Origin: Mycolicibacterium parafortuitum
Lineage (GTDB): Bacteria > Actinomycetota > Actinomycetes > Mycobacteriales > Mycobacteriaceae
Assembly: GCF_002086815.1 (NCBI RefSeq)
Contig: NZ_MVID01000001.1
Location: 493,440-557,439, forward strand
Reading direction: 5' to 3'
Length of the DNA: 64,000 bases
The translations under genes and the position numbers were made by a program. The notes beneath the pieces were generated by a model, which saw nothing but the letters and a program-made list of their open reading frames with translations, did no database searches and was not told the DNA's origin. Positions 1 through 8,592 of this stretch are shown here, one piece after another. The first letter of the stretch is position 1, and every line of letters starts with the position of its first letter.

Positions 1-1
1 C

Positions 2-736
2 CCGCAAGGGTCGATGACCGATGAGCCGATCTTCCTGGCCGACCTCGTCGCCAAGCGCGGCCTCAGCGAGATCGGCGTGCTCGTCGAACAGAGCCTGATC
101 GGTGAAAGCTATCTGAAGAACCTGCGAACCGCATGCCGACGCAAGGGAATTCGCATCGTCGCCGAGGTCGAGATCGCACAGACCGCGCAGGACACCGACG
201 CCGCCGTACAGACGCTGCACGAAGCCAAGGCCGAGGCGATCGTCCACCTCGGTTTCGGTTTCGGCGTCGTGTTCGTCAACCCCGCCCTGGAGAGCCTCGG
301 CTGGGATCCGCCCCGGTTCACCACGACGGCGTTCCAGAACGCATGGGTCAACCCGATCATGTGGAACGCGTTCATGGGGTGGGTCGGCGTCGACCAGTAC
401 GACGAGGAGAACCCGATCGGGCAGGCGTTCCTGGACCAGTACGCCGCGGCCTACGACGGCAGCCGGCCCGAGTACTGCGTGACCGTCGTGAACCGCGATG
501 TCGCCGCGACCCTGGTGCGGGCCTTCACCGACGCCCATCCACTGAGCCCCCGCGGGGTCAAGGAGGCACTCGAGCGGGTCAAGATGCTTCCCGCCGCGTC
601 CGGAGCGCCGGGAACCCGCGTGTCCCTGGGTAAATGGACCCGGCGCGCATGGATGGGCGCCGGCTATCTGGTGGCCCGCACACTCGACGCCGACGGGGTG
701 AACTCGCACCTGGTCGACCGGTTCGGGCAGGCGTAG
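2..736 (+). CDS. ABC-type substrate-binding protein (type I periplasmic-binding fold), 3' part only
   Basis: The frame is open to the left edge, so the N-terminus, including any signal peptide, lies outside the window. The visible 240 or so residues resemble the second half of Leu/Ile/Val-type (Peripl_BP_6) binding proteins: a Rossmann-like beta-alpha start (EIGVLVEQSLIGESYLKNL), then a predicted ligand lobe with the repeated pattern 'AIVHLGFGFGVVFVNPAL', and a C-terminal stretch 'GVKEALERVKMLPAASGAPG' typical of the family. The stop is 5 bp before the AveC-like gene, so it is probably co-transcribed with the oxidative cluster and may bind its substrate or a related lipophilic ligand. That role is inference. 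No membrane or ATPase partner is visible in the window. Confidence 0.75.
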   Translation, partial: PQGSMTDEPIFLADLVAKRGLSEIGVLVEQSLIGESYLKNLRTACRRKGIRIVAEVEIAQTAQDTDAAVQTLHEAKAEAIVHLGFGFGVVFVNPALESLGWDPPRFTTTAFQNAWVNPIMWNAFMGWVGVDQYDEENPIGQAFLDQYAAAYDGSRPEYCVTVVNRDVAATLVRAFTDAHPLSPRGVKEALERVKMLPAASGAPGTRVSLGKWTRRAWMGAGYLVARTLDADGVNSHLVDRFGQA

Positions 737-741
737 CGGCG

Positions 742-1869
742 ATGACGACCCGGGAGGAGGTCGACACCGCAAACACCGAGACCACCCCGCGGAAGCGGCC
801 CAACTGGGGGCGCTGGATCTCGCTGCTCGCGTGGCTCGGCTTCCTCGGGTTGTTCGCCGCGGTCGGGCGCACCGAGGTCGATCCCCGGGTGGCCAACCCG
901 AACGTCGAGGGACGGCCGCGCCCGGTCGAGTTCCTGACCGGCTTCGACCACTGGCAGATCATCCCCCAGGTCGGCGCGCTGCTGATGGTCGTGGTGCTGA
1001 CCATCGTGTTCATCCGCGGCTGGCGCAAGAACCCGGGCAGCCCGGTGCTGTTGATGATGCTGGTGACCACGCTGATCGTGTGGCAGGACCCGATCATGAA
1101 CTGGGCGCCGTACGCGGTCTACAACCCGATCCTGGTGCACTGGCCGGAGAACTGGCCGCTGATCATGATGTCGCCGACGGTCGAGCCGTTCATCGTGTTC
1201 GGCTATGTGACGTTCTACTTCGGCCCGTACTTCCCGGCGATCTGGATCCTGCGCAAGTTGCAGGCCAAACACGGCCCGGAGTCGTTCGCCAGCAGGCACC
1301 CGCTGGTCAGCCTCGGCGGGCTGGTGCTGGTGATCGGCTTCATCTTCGACGCGATCCTCGAGATCAGCCTGGTCCGCACCGGCCTGTACATCTACTCGCA
1401 GGCCATCCCGTTCGGAACGCTGTTCCCCGGCACCACCTTCCAGTTCCCGCTGCTGTGGGAATCGCTGTCGGTGACGTTCGTGATGATCCCGGCGGCGATC
1501 CTGGTCTACCGCGACGACACCGGTAAATCGGTGGCGGAGAAGCTCGCCGCGAAGGCGCGGCTGTTCCCGAAGCGACCGGTGCTGGGCACCTTCCTGGTGA
1601 TGTTCGCGATCATCAACGTGTCGTACTTCGCGTACGGCTCCTGGTTCTGGGCGATCAAGGCCAGCGGGCTGGCCACCGCCGTCGCGTGCCCGTGGCCCTA
1701 TCCCGAGGCGAAAGTCTTCGACCCGCAGGGCTATTTCGAGGAGAACGGCGCCGAGGGACCGTATTCGGTGGGCAAGTGGTCGACGTGGCAGTACGCGCTG
1801 CCCGACGGTCGACCCGACGTGGAACGGGGATCCAAGAGCATGAAATGCGCGACCGAGGGCAACGAATGA
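742..1869 (+). CDS. AveC-family (spirocyclase-like) integral membrane protein
   Basis: The 375-residue protein starts at the ATG five bases after the preceding stop; an upstream in-frame extension would overlap that gene. It has about seven hydrophobic segments (for example near residues 14-30, 60-80 and 88-108, and a last one near 280-300) and aromatic-rich loops such as 'WQDPIMNWAPYAVYN' and 'FGYVTFYFGPYFP'. This pattern is that of the AveC family, named for the avermectin spirocyclase and common in mycobacteria next to P450s and SDRs. The biochemical role in mycobacteria is not established, and the name should not be read as proof of spiroketal chemistry. It overlaps the following SDR by ATGA, indicating translational coupling. 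A second, shorter family member is at 8589-9377. Confidence 0.75.
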   Translation: MTTREEVDTANTETTPRKRPNWGRWISLLAWLGFLGLFAAVGRTEVDPRVANPNVEGRPRPVEFLTGFDHWQIIPQVGALLMVVVLTIVFIRGWRKNPGSPVLLMMLVTTLIVWQDPIMNWAPYAVYNPILVHWPENWPLIMMSPTVEPFIVFGYVTFYFGPYFPAIWILRKLQAKHGPESFASRHPLVSLGGLVLVIGFIFDAILEISLVRTGLYIYSQAIPFGTLFPGTTFQFPLLWESLSVTFVMIPAAILVYRDDTGKSVAEKLAAKARLFPKRPVLGTFLVMFAIINVSYFAYGSWFWAIKASGLATAVACPWPYPEAKVFDPQGYFEENGAEGPYSVGKWSTWQYALPDGRPDVERGSKSMKCATEGNE

Positions 1870-2867
1870 CCGGGCAGCGCACGGTGCTGATCACCGGCGC
1901 GTCCCGTGGGCTCGGCTTCGCGTCGGCGGTTCGCCTGTATCGCGAGGGCTGGCGGGTGGTCGCCGCGATGCGTACCCCCGACCGCGGAATGCCGTTGCTG
2001 CGCGAGGCGACCGGCGCGGCCGAGGACGACGACCGGCTGATCGGTGTCACCCTCGACCTGACCGACGCGTCGTCGATCGTCGCCGCCGCCAAGACGATCG
2101 ACGAGACGGTCGGGGCGCCCTATGCGATCGTGCACAATGCCGGGATCTCGGCGACCGGGGTGGTCGAGGACACGGATGTCGCCCTGTGGCAGCAGATGTT
2201 CGCCACCCATGTGCTGGGTCCGGTCGCGTTGACGAAAGCGCTGCTGCCGTCGATGCGGGAGGCGGGCGAGGGCCGGATCGTGCTGGTGTCCAGTGCCAGT
2301 GGCGTGCGGGGTCAGCCGTCGATCGCACCGTATTCGGCGGCCAAGGGGGCGCTCGAACGCTGGGGCGAATCGATGGCCGGTGAGATCGCCCCGTTCGGTC
2401 TCGGGGTGACCGTTCTGGTCACCGGCACCTACGACACCGACATCATCACCGACGCGGGCACCACCGACGACCGCAACTTCGCCGGCCCGTATGCCCGGAT
2501 CTACCAGACGATGGATTCGCGGGGCCGGCTCGCGATGCGGATGGCCCGCCCCCCGCAGCGGTTCACCGACGGTCTGCTCAAGGCGTTGCACGACGACGGG
2601 TCGTTTCGCCGGCGCGCCGTCGGCCCCGACGCGGCGATGCTGGTGGTGTGCAACCGGGTGTTGCCCGCCGCCGGCATGCACCACATGTCGCGGCTCGTGA
2701 TGGGGATCCCGAAGCAGGGCGCGATGCGCGGCGGGGCGTGGCCGCTGACGACCGCACAGCGCGCGATGGTGGCTGCGGCGAAAGTCGTTCCGCAGCCGGT
2801 GATGACGCGGTTGGCCTACGTCGCAGCGCGGCGAGTCGCGCGACAGAAGGGTACGACCGATGGCTGA
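1866..2867 (+). CDS. Short-chain dehydrogenase/reductase (classical SDR)
   Basis: The NAD(P)-dependent oxidoreductase of 333 residues starts at an ATG overlapping the AveC-like stop (ATGA). The cofactor motif TGASRGLG lies near residues 10-17, NAG near residues 91-93, and the active-site Ser and YxxxK (VSSASG, YSAAKGALERWG) near residues 140-165. A C-terminal extension of about 80 residues goes beyond the usual 250-residue SDR, with basic, amphipathic stretches (RLAYVAARRVARQK at the end) that may contact membrane. The last 8 bases overlap the aldehyde dehydrogenase gene. With the P450s and aldehyde dehydrogenase alongside, a role in oxidising a hydroxylated intermediate is likely. The substrate is unknown. 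Confidence 0.85.
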   Translation: MTGQRTVLITGASRGLGFASAVRLYREGWRVVAAMRTPDRGMPLLREATGAAEDDDRLIGVTLDLTDASSIVAAAKTIDETVGAPYAIVHNAGISATGVVEDTDVALWQQMFATHVLGPVALTKALLPSMREAGEGRIVLVSSASGVRGQPSIAPYSAAKGALERWGESMAGEIAPFGLGVTVLVTGTYDTDIITDAGTTDDRNFAGPYARIYQTMDSRGRLAMRMARPPQRFTDGLLKALHDDGSFRRRAVGPDAAMLVVCNRVLPAAGMHHMSRLVMGIPKQGAMRGGAWPLTTAQRAMVAAAKVVPQPVMTRLAYVAARRVARQKGTTDG

Positions 2868-4350
2868 GGGCGCCCACGAGCCGAGGATGCTGATCGACGG
2901 CAAGCTCGTCGACGGCAAGCTGGTCGACGGCAAGGCGGGCACATTCGTCAACATCAACCCCGCGACCGAGGAGGTCCTCGGCGAGGTCGCCGACGCGTCG
3001 AAGGCCGATATGCTCCGCGCGATCGACGCCGCGCGGCGGGCGTTCGACGAGACCGACTGGTCGACGAATCACCAGCTGCGCAAGCGGTGTCTCGAGCAAC
3101 TCCACGACGCCCTGGAGGCCGAGAAGGAGGAACTGCGTGAGGAACTGATCCGCGAGGTCGGCGCCCCGCGGGCGGTCACCCACGGCCCGCAGCTCGACGC
3201 CCCTCTGGCCGACGGGCTGCGATATCCGGCCCGGCTGATCGAGACCTTCCCGTGGGAAACCGATCTCGGCGACATGGTGGTCTCGGTCACCGGTGTGAAC
3301 ACCACCAGAAAGGTGTGGCACGAACCCGTCGGTGTGGTCGGCGCGATCACCCCGTGGAACTTCCCGTTCGAGGTCGCGGTCAACAAGCTCGGCCAGGCGC
3401 TGGCGGCGGGAAACACCGTCGTGCTCAAACCCGCCCCGGACACCCCGTTCAACGCCACCAGGATCGGGCGGCTGATCGCCGAGCAGACCGACTTCCCGGC
3501 CGGGGTCGTCAACATCGTCACCGCGTCGGACCATCTCGTCGGCGAGGAGCTGACGCTCTCGCCGAAGGTCGACATGATCTCGTTCACCGGCTCCACCGCG
3601 GTGGGCAAGCGGATCATGGAGAAGGGTGCCGCGACGATGAAGCGGCTCTTCCTCGAGCTCGGCGGAAAGTCCGCGACGATCGTCCTCGAGGACGCGGATT
3701 TCAACACCGCCTGCCTGATCGGTATCGGCCCGCTGATGCACGCGGGCCAGGGCTGCGCCGCGCCCACCCGAATGCTGTTGCCGCGCTCGCGGTATGACGA
3801 GGGCGTCGCGATCCTGAAAGGTATCTACGAGAACATCAAAGCGAGCGACCCGCACGATCCCGGCACCCTGTGCGGACCGGTCATCTCGGCCAAACAGCAG
3901 GCCCGCATCCTCGGCTACGTCGGCAAGGGCGTCGAGGAGGGGGCGACGCTGCTGGTCGGCAGCACCGAGGCCCCGGCCCGGTTCGACAAGGGCTTCTGGG
4001 TCGACCCGACCCTGTTCACCGACGTCGACAACTCGATGACCATCGCGCAGGAGGAGATCTTCGGACCCGTGCTGGCGGTGATCCCGTACGACGACGAGGA
4101 CGACGCGGTCCGGATCGCCAACGACAGCGTCTACGGCCTGGCCGGCAACGTGATGTCGAGCTCGCTGGAGCGGTCGCTGAGCGTCGCACGCCGGTTGCGA
4201 GCGGGGTTCATCGGCCTCAACGGCACCGCGGGCTACGGCGCGGACACGCCGTTCGGTGGCTACAAGGACAGCGGGGTCGGCCGCCAGAACGGCGTCGTCG
4301 GGTTCGGCCAGTACACCGAGATCAAGTCCGTCGCCCACCCGGCCCAGTAG
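2860..4350 (+). CDS. NAD(P)-dependent aldehyde dehydrogenase
   Basis: This 496-residue protein matches the full length of the ALDH superfamily. The catalytic Cys is C299 in the motif GQGCAAPTR, the general base is E266 in ELGGKS, and cofactor motifs include TPWNFP near residue 165 and FTGSTAVGK near 244. The C-terminal EEIFGPV and PFGGYKDSG motifs are intact. A short near-tandem repeat in the N-terminus (DGKLVDGKLVDGK, residues 12-24) is unusual; it comes from a repeated 15-base unit, so the start could have drifted by slippage. It probably oxidises an aldehyde made by the neighbouring P450 and SDR enzymes to an acid. It is about 45% similar by eye to the second aldehyde dehydrogenase at 45261-46748 (shared LPRSRYDEG, FDETDWS and related blocks). 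Confidence 0.9.
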   Translation: MAEGAHEPRMLIDGKLVDGKLVDGKAGTFVNINPATEEVLGEVADASKADMLRAIDAARRAFDETDWSTNHQLRKRCLEQLHDALEAEKEELREELIREVGAPRAVTHGPQLDAPLADGLRYPARLIETFPWETDLGDMVVSVTGVNTTRKVWHEPVGVVGAITPWNFPFEVAVNKLGQALAAGNTVVLKPAPDTPFNATRIGRLIAEQTDFPAGVVNIVTASDHLVGEELTLSPKVDMISFTGSTAVGKRIMEKGAATMKRLFLELGGKSATIVLEDADFNTACLIGIGPLMHAGQGCAAPTRMLLPRSRYDEGVAILKGIYENIKASDPHDPGTLCGPVISAKQQARILGYVGKGVEEGATLLVGSTEAPARFDKGFWVDPTLFTDVDNSMTIAQEEIFGPVLAVIPYDDEDDAVRIANDSVYGLAGNVMSSSLERSLSVARRLRAGFIGLNGTAGYGADTPFGGYKDSGVGRQNGVVGFGQYTEIKSVAHPAQ

Positions 4351-4377
4351 CGGCTCAGCGGATATTCAGGAGGAACC

Positions 4378-5604
4378 GTGTCCCAATTGTTCGACGATCT
4401 GGAGGATTTCGGGTCGTTCGACGACGCCGTGTCCGGCGACGTGCGCGACCCGTACCCGGAACTGGCCCGGCTCCGGCGCGAGGAACCGATCCAGCGCATC
4501 GACATGTCCGCGATGCCCGGACAGGCCGGTCTACCGGTGTTCATTGTCTACCGCTACGAGGACGCGCAGCAGATGCTGCGCGACAACGAGACGTTCTCGT
4601 CCTCCGGGGTGATCGCGGCATTCGGTCCGGTGCTCGGCGACCGGGTGATGCTCGGCATGGACGAGCCGGTGCACGGCCGGCTGCGCTCGCTGATATCGGC
4701 GGCGTTCTCGCAGAAGTCGCTGGCCAGACGGCAGGACGAACTGGTCGCCCGAGTCGGCAACGAACTGATCGATACGTTCGCAGACAACGGGAAAGCCGAT
4801 CTGGTCAAGCAATTCACCTTCGACTACCCGAGCCGGATCATCGCCGGGCTGCTCGGGCTTCCCGAGCGGGACTACCCCCAGTTCCAGCGCTGGTCCATCT
4901 CGCTGCTGGGGTGGGTGGTGAATCCGGAGCGCGGGCTGGCCGCGTCGGCGGCGCTGTGCGAGTACTTCGCGCCGATTCTGGAGGCGCGCCGAACGGAACC
5001 CAGGGACGACCTGATCAGTCTGTTGGCCGCGGCCGAGATCGACGGTGAGAAGCTGACCGACGAGGAGATCTACTCGTTCCTGCGGCTGCTGCTGCCCGCC
5101 GGCGTCGAGACGGTTTACCGGTCGCTGGGCAATCTGCTGTTCGCATTGCTCACCCACACCGCGCAACTGGACGCCGTCCGTGCCGACCGGTCGCTGATCC
5201 CGCAGGCCATCGAGGAGGCGGTGCGCTGGAATCCGCCGCTGCTGACGATCACCCGCACCACCACGTGCGACACCGTGCTCGGCGGGGTGGAGATCCCGAA
5301 GGGGTGTTCCGTGCTGCCGATGCTGGGTTCGACGAACCGGCAGGAGGACCGCTGGGAGAACCCCGACGACTTCGACCTGTTCCGGACGGCGAAGGCGAAC
5401 CTCGGCTGGGGGTACGGCGTGCACGTCTGCCTCGGCATGCACCTGGCCCGGCTGGAGATGCGCACCGCGGTGAACCTTCTGCTCGACCGACTGCCCGATC
5501 TGCGGATGGACCCCGACGGGGACGATCCGCACATCCGGGGCCAGATCTTCCGGTCACCGACGTCTCTGCCGGTTCTGTTCGACCCGGTGAGGAGTGCGGT
5601 ATGA
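4378..5604 (+). CDS. Cytochrome P450
   Basis: This 408-residue soluble bacterial P450 starts at GTG, with AGGAGG 5 bases upstream (4367-4377 region), a strong ribosome-binding site that fixes the start. The heme loop WGYGVHVCLG carries the thiolate ligand C351. ExxR is present as EEAVRW, and the I-helix reads LPAGVETVYRS, so the usual acidic-Thr pair is E-T. The first residue of the F/WxxGxHxCxG signature is W rather than F, which is tolerated. It is the first of two adjacent P450s joined by an ATGA overlap. A separate ferredoxin gene is not present in this cluster. The substrate is not predictable from sequence; the context suggests a lipophilic alcohol precursor. Confidence 0.92.
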   Translation: MSQLFDDLEDFGSFDDAVSGDVRDPYPELARLRREEPIQRIDMSAMPGQAGLPVFIVYRYEDAQQMLRDNETFSSSGVIAAFGPVLGDRVMLGMDEPVHGRLRSLISAAFSQKSLARRQDELVARVGNELIDTFADNGKADLVKQFTFDYPSRIIAGLLGLPERDYPQFQRWSISLLGWVVNPERGLAASAALCEYFAPILEARRTEPRDDLISLLAAAEIDGEKLTDEEIYSFLRLLLPAGVETVYRSLGNLLFALLTHTAQLDAVRADRSLIPQAIEEAVRWNPPLLTITRTTTCDTVLGGVEIPKGCSVLPMLGSTNRQEDRWENPDDFDLFRTAKANLGWGYGVHVCLGMHLARLEMRTAVNLLLDRLPDLRMDPDGDDPHIRGQIFRSPTSLPVLFDPVRSAV

Positions 5605-6896
5605 GTGACCTGACCGGCGCCCGGGTCGTTTTCGAGACCGTCGACTACTTCACCGACGTCGCCCTGGTGCCCGACCCGTACCCGTACTTCGACCACCTGC
5701 GGTCGAAATGCCCGGTGGCTCCCGCCACCCCGTTCAATGTGCTCGCGGTGACCGGGTACGCCGAAGCGCTGTCGGTGTACAAGAATCCGGCGTTCTCGTC
5801 CTGCAACTCGGTGGCCGGGCCGTTCGCCGGGATGCCGTTCGGCCCGGGCGAGAGCGACGACGTCACCGATCTGATCGAGCAGCACCGCGGCGCGGTGCCG
5901 ATGGCCGAGCACATCACCTCCCAGGACCCGCCGTTGCACACCCGCACCCGCGGTCTGCTGAGCCGGCTGATCACGCCGAAGCGCCTCAAGGAGAACGAGG
6001 ACTTCATGTGGCGGCTGGCCGACCGACAACTCGACACGTTCATCGACAACGGCAGTGCCGAGTTTCTCGCCGACTACGCAAAACCGTTCTCGCTGCTGGT
6101 GATCGCCGACCTGCTGGGGGTGCCGGCCGAGGACCACGAGGAGTTCAAGGCGGCGTTCGCGCTGGAGACGGTCGGCGAACTCGGCAAGGAGGCGCCGACG
6201 TCGCACAACCCGCTGGAGTGGCTCAACGACAAGTTCCACGGCTACATCGAGGACCGCAGGCGCAGCCCGCGCGAGGACGTGCTGACCGAACTCGCCCAGG
6301 CCAAACACGAGGACGGGTCGACGCCGGACATCGAGGACGTGATGAACCTGTCGACGTTCCTGTTCGCCGCGGGCACCGAGACGACCACCAAACTGGTCAG
6401 CTCGGCGGTGCGGTTCCTCGGGGACAACCCGGGTTACGAGGCGATGCTTCGCTCCGACCGCAGCAGGATCCCGGCGTTCCTGGAGGAGACGCTGCGGATG
6501 GAGAGCCCGGTCAAATCGCATTTCCGGATGGCGAGCACGACGACGACCGTCGGGGGCGTGACCGTGCCCGCGGGCACCACGGTGATGGTGCTGCCCGGCG
6601 CGTGCAATCGGGATGCGCGAAAGTTCCAGAACCCGAACGAGTTCCAGCCGGACCGACCCAATGTGCGCGAACAGATCGCGTTCATCCGGGGCGCCCATTC
6701 ATGCCCCGGGGCGCCGCTGGCGCGCGCCGAGGGACGGATCTCGCTGGAACGGATCCTCGACCGGATGGAGAACATCGCGATCTCCGAGGAACATCACGGC
6801 CCCGCCGGCAACCGTCGCTACACCTACGAGCCGACGTTCATCATGCGCGGCCTGTCCGAGCTGCACATCACGTTCACCACGAAGGAGAACCAATGA
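5601..6896 (+). CDS. Cytochrome P450
   Basis: This second P450 of the pair has 431 residues and starts at an ATG overlapping the previous stop. The heme loop is FIRGAHSCPG with ligand C368; the Pro after Cys-Ser is less common than Leu. The I-helix motif FAAGTETTTK is canonical, and the K-helix ExxR is EETLRM. The N-terminal region between residues 60 and 90 has an insertion rich in Gly and Asp (FAGMPFGPGESDD). It overlaps the mycofactocin-type SDR by ATGA, so the P450s, SDRs and aldehyde dehydrogenase form one co-translated string from about 742 to 7771. A role in hydroxylating the same substrate family as its neighbour is inference. Confidence 0.92.
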   Translation: MSDLTGARVVFETVDYFTDVALVPDPYPYFDHLRSKCPVAPATPFNVLAVTGYAEALSVYKNPAFSSCNSVAGPFAGMPFGPGESDDVTDLIEQHRGAVPMAEHITSQDPPLHTRTRGLLSRLITPKRLKENEDFMWRLADRQLDTFIDNGSAEFLADYAKPFSLLVIADLLGVPAEDHEEFKAAFALETVGELGKEAPTSHNPLEWLNDKFHGYIEDRRRSPREDVLTELAQAKHEDGSTPDIEDVMNLSTFLFAAGTETTTKLVSSAVRFLGDNPGYEAMLRSDRSRIPAFLEETLRMESPVKSHFRMASTTTTVGGVTVPAGTTVMVLPGACNRDARKFQNPNEFQPDRPNVREQIAFIRGAHSCPGAPLARAEGRISLERILDRMENIAISEEHHGPAGNRRYTYEPTFIMRGLSELHITFTTKENQ

Positions 6897-7771
6897 CCGG
6901 CAAACTGGAGGGCAAGGTCGCGTTCATCACCGGCGCCGCCCGTGGCCAGGGCCGTGCGCATGCGATCGCGATGGCCCGGGAGGGCGCCGACATCATCGCG
7001 GTGGACATCTGCCGTGACATCCCGTCCAATCCGTACCCGCTGGCCACCCCCGAGGATCTCGCCGAGACCGAGCGTTCGGTCAAGGAAGCCGGCCGCCAGG
7101 TTCTGGCCCGCGTCGCCGATGTCCGTGAGCGCCACGAACTTCGGGAAGCCGCCGAGGCCGGCGTCGCCAACTTCGGCAAGATCGACATCGTCGTAGCCAA
7201 CGCGGGCATCCTGCCGATGGCGATGGGCAACCCCGACCCGATGGGCTTCGTCGACGCGTCCGACGTCGACCTCGTCGGTGTGATGAACACCGTCGCGGTC
7301 GCGATCCCGCATCTGCCGGACGGCGCGTCGATCATCGTCACCGGCTCCACCGCGGGGATGATCCGTGGCACCACCACGAGCCCGGACATGGGCCCCGGCG
7401 GTGCCGGATACGGGTGGAGCAAGCGCATCGTCATCGAGTACGTCGAGGAGATGAGCCTGCACCTCGCCCCGCGGATGATCCGCGTCAACGCGATCCACCC
7501 GACCAACTGCAACACCCATCTGCTGCAGAACGAAGGCATGTACGGGGTTTTCCGGCCCGACCTGAAGGCCGAGGGCAAGACCCCGACCCGTGAGGACGCC
7601 GAACCGCTGTTCTCACTGTTCCAGGCGATGCCGATCCCGTACATCGAGCCTGAGGACATGGCCAACCTCGGGGTCTTCCTGGCCAGTGACGACAGCCGCT
7701 ACATCACCGGCCAGCAGATCCGCGTCGACGCCGGTTCACTGCTGAAGTGGCCCAACGGTCCCGGGGGATAG
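6893..7771 (+). CDS. Mycofactocin-coupled SDR family oxidoreductase
   Basis: The 292-residue enzyme has the glycine motif TGAARGQGR near residues 14-22, an acidic VDICRD after beta-2 (near residue 41), NAG near residue 98 and the catalytic GYGWSKR (YxxxK type) near residue 172. The GQGR turn, the insertion between beta-2 and alpha-3 and the long C-terminal loop (THLLQNEGMYGVFRPDL) are features of the mycofactocin-dependent SDR group, whose members hold NAD tightly and pass electrons to the redox cofactor mycofactocin. The mycofactocin maturation genes are not in this window. It overlaps the P450 before it by four bases. It likely oxidises a secondary or primary alcohol formed by the P450s. 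Confidence 0.85.
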   Translation: MTGKLEGKVAFITGAARGQGRAHAIAMAREGADIIAVDICRDIPSNPYPLATPEDLAETERSVKEAGRQVLARVADVRERHELREAAEAGVANFGKIDIVVANAGILPMAMGNPDPMGFVDASDVDLVGVMNTVAVAIPHLPDGASIIVTGSTAGMIRGTTTSPDMGPGGAGYGWSKRIVIEYVEEMSLHLAPRMIRVNAIHPTNCNTHLLQNEGMYGVFRPDLKAEGKTPTREDAEPLFSLFQAMPIPYIEPEDMANLGVFLASDDSRYITGQQIRVDAGSLLKWPNGPGG

Positions 7772-7777
7772 GCGTTC

Positions 7778-8437
7778 TCATTCCGGGCGGTGCAGGAACC
7801 CGTGCAGGACGGCCTGCACCAGCTCGTCGACGATCGCCTCGCGCGGCGGCGGGGTGTTGCCGTAGAACGTCGACCGCAGTGCCACCATTCCGACGATCAT
7901 CGCGACGGTGGAGTGCGCGGGCAGATCCGGCTGGGCCGACCGCATCCCGCGCAGCTGCATCCCCTCGGCGCTGATCTGGCCGAGCACGCTGAGTGAGCGC
8001 CGGATGTCGGCGATACCCAAGGCCTCGATGTCCTCGTCGCTGAGTCCGTCGGCGGCCACCAGGGTGAGCAGCAGGCCCCGGTGTTCGACGAGGACGTCGT
8101 AGAGCCGTCCGACGAACTGCCGGGACAGTTCCTCCTCGTCGGTCTCCTCCGGGACGACCGCCTGCCAGGTGCCCCGGAACTCGTCGAGGAAGCCGGTGAA
8201 CGGGGTGACGAGGGCTTCGCGAAACAGCCCGGCCTTGGAGCCGAAGTGGCGGAACAGCAGATACTCGCTGACGCCGGCGGCCTCGGCGATCTCACGGGTC
8301 GTGGTGGCGCGATAGTCCCTGCGCGCGAAGAGATCCCGCGCCGCGTCCAGCAGGAGACGGCGCGCTTCGCCGCGAGGCCGGCGGGGGCTGCGGGCCTCGG
8401 GGTCGGGCTGGTTGCTGGATGAATGTCGCTGGGGCAC
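7778..8437 (-). CDS. TetR/AcrR-family transcriptional regulator
   Basis: The 219-residue protein has an N-terminal helix-turn-helix (TTREIAEAAGVSEYLLFRHFGSK is its core, residues about 45-67) and a helical ligand-binding domain. The first 25 residues are a polar, Arg- and Pro-rich tail. It is transcribed away from the small membrane ORF and second AveC-like gene, and the two divergent starts flank a perfect 11-bp inverted repeat at 8473-8496, the likely operator for autoregulation and for control of 8512-10583. It converges on the mycofactocin-type SDR, with only 6 bp between the stops. The ligand is probably a substrate or product of the cluster, which is inference. Confidence 0.9.
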   Translation of the reverse strand: MPQRHSSSNQPDPEARSPRRPRGEARRLLLDAARDLFARRDYRATTTREIAEAAGVSEYLLFRHFGSKAGLFREALVTPFTGFLDEFRGTWQAVVPEETDEEELSRQFVGRLYDVLVEHRGLLLTLVAADGLSDEDIEALGIADIRRSLSVLGQISAEGMQLRGMRSAQPDLPAHSTVAMIVGMVALRSTFYGNTPPPREAIVDELVQAVLHGFLHRPE

Positions 8438-8472
8438 TGGACCTCAGCGTAGTCGGGCCTTGACCCGGACCT

Positions 8473-8496
8473 ATTTAATAGTGTCCACTATTAAAT
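8473..8496. promoter_or_regulatory. Perfect inverted repeat, likely TetR operator
   Basis: ATTTAATAGTG and its exact reverse complement CACTATTAAAT are separated by two bases (TC). This AT-rich block stands out in high-GC surroundings and sits between the divergent TetR start (8437) and the small ORF start (8512). The position and symmetry suit a TetR operator overlapping both promoters. Confidence 0.75.
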
Positions 8497-8511
8497 GTGG
8501 GAGCACTCATC

Positions 8512-8592
8512 ATGATCGGCAGCCTGGTCGCGATCGCCGCGCTCATCTTCGGGCTGGTCCTCCACTTCGATCCGGAGGCGCGCAACCGGTGA
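8512..8592 (+). CDS. Putative 26-residue membrane micropeptide
   Basis: ATG at 8512 opens a 26-codon frame: one hydrophobic stretch (residues 3-18, IGSLVAIAALIFGLVL has the character of a single membrane helix) followed by a charged tail (HFDPEARNR). A GGAG lies nine bases upstream. Its TGA overlaps the GTG start of the next AveC-like gene (GTGA), so translation would be coupled. It may be a real small membrane protein or a leader peptide for the downstream gene; I know no named family. Orientation and spacing support translation, but the frame is short enough to be chance. Confidence 0.5.
   Translation: MIGSLVAIAALIFGLVLHFDPEARNR

Noticed and set aside
2047..2328. Arg/Ser/Pro-rich short frames throughout the window
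   Set aside because: They are typical antisense or shifted frames in 68% GC coding DNA.
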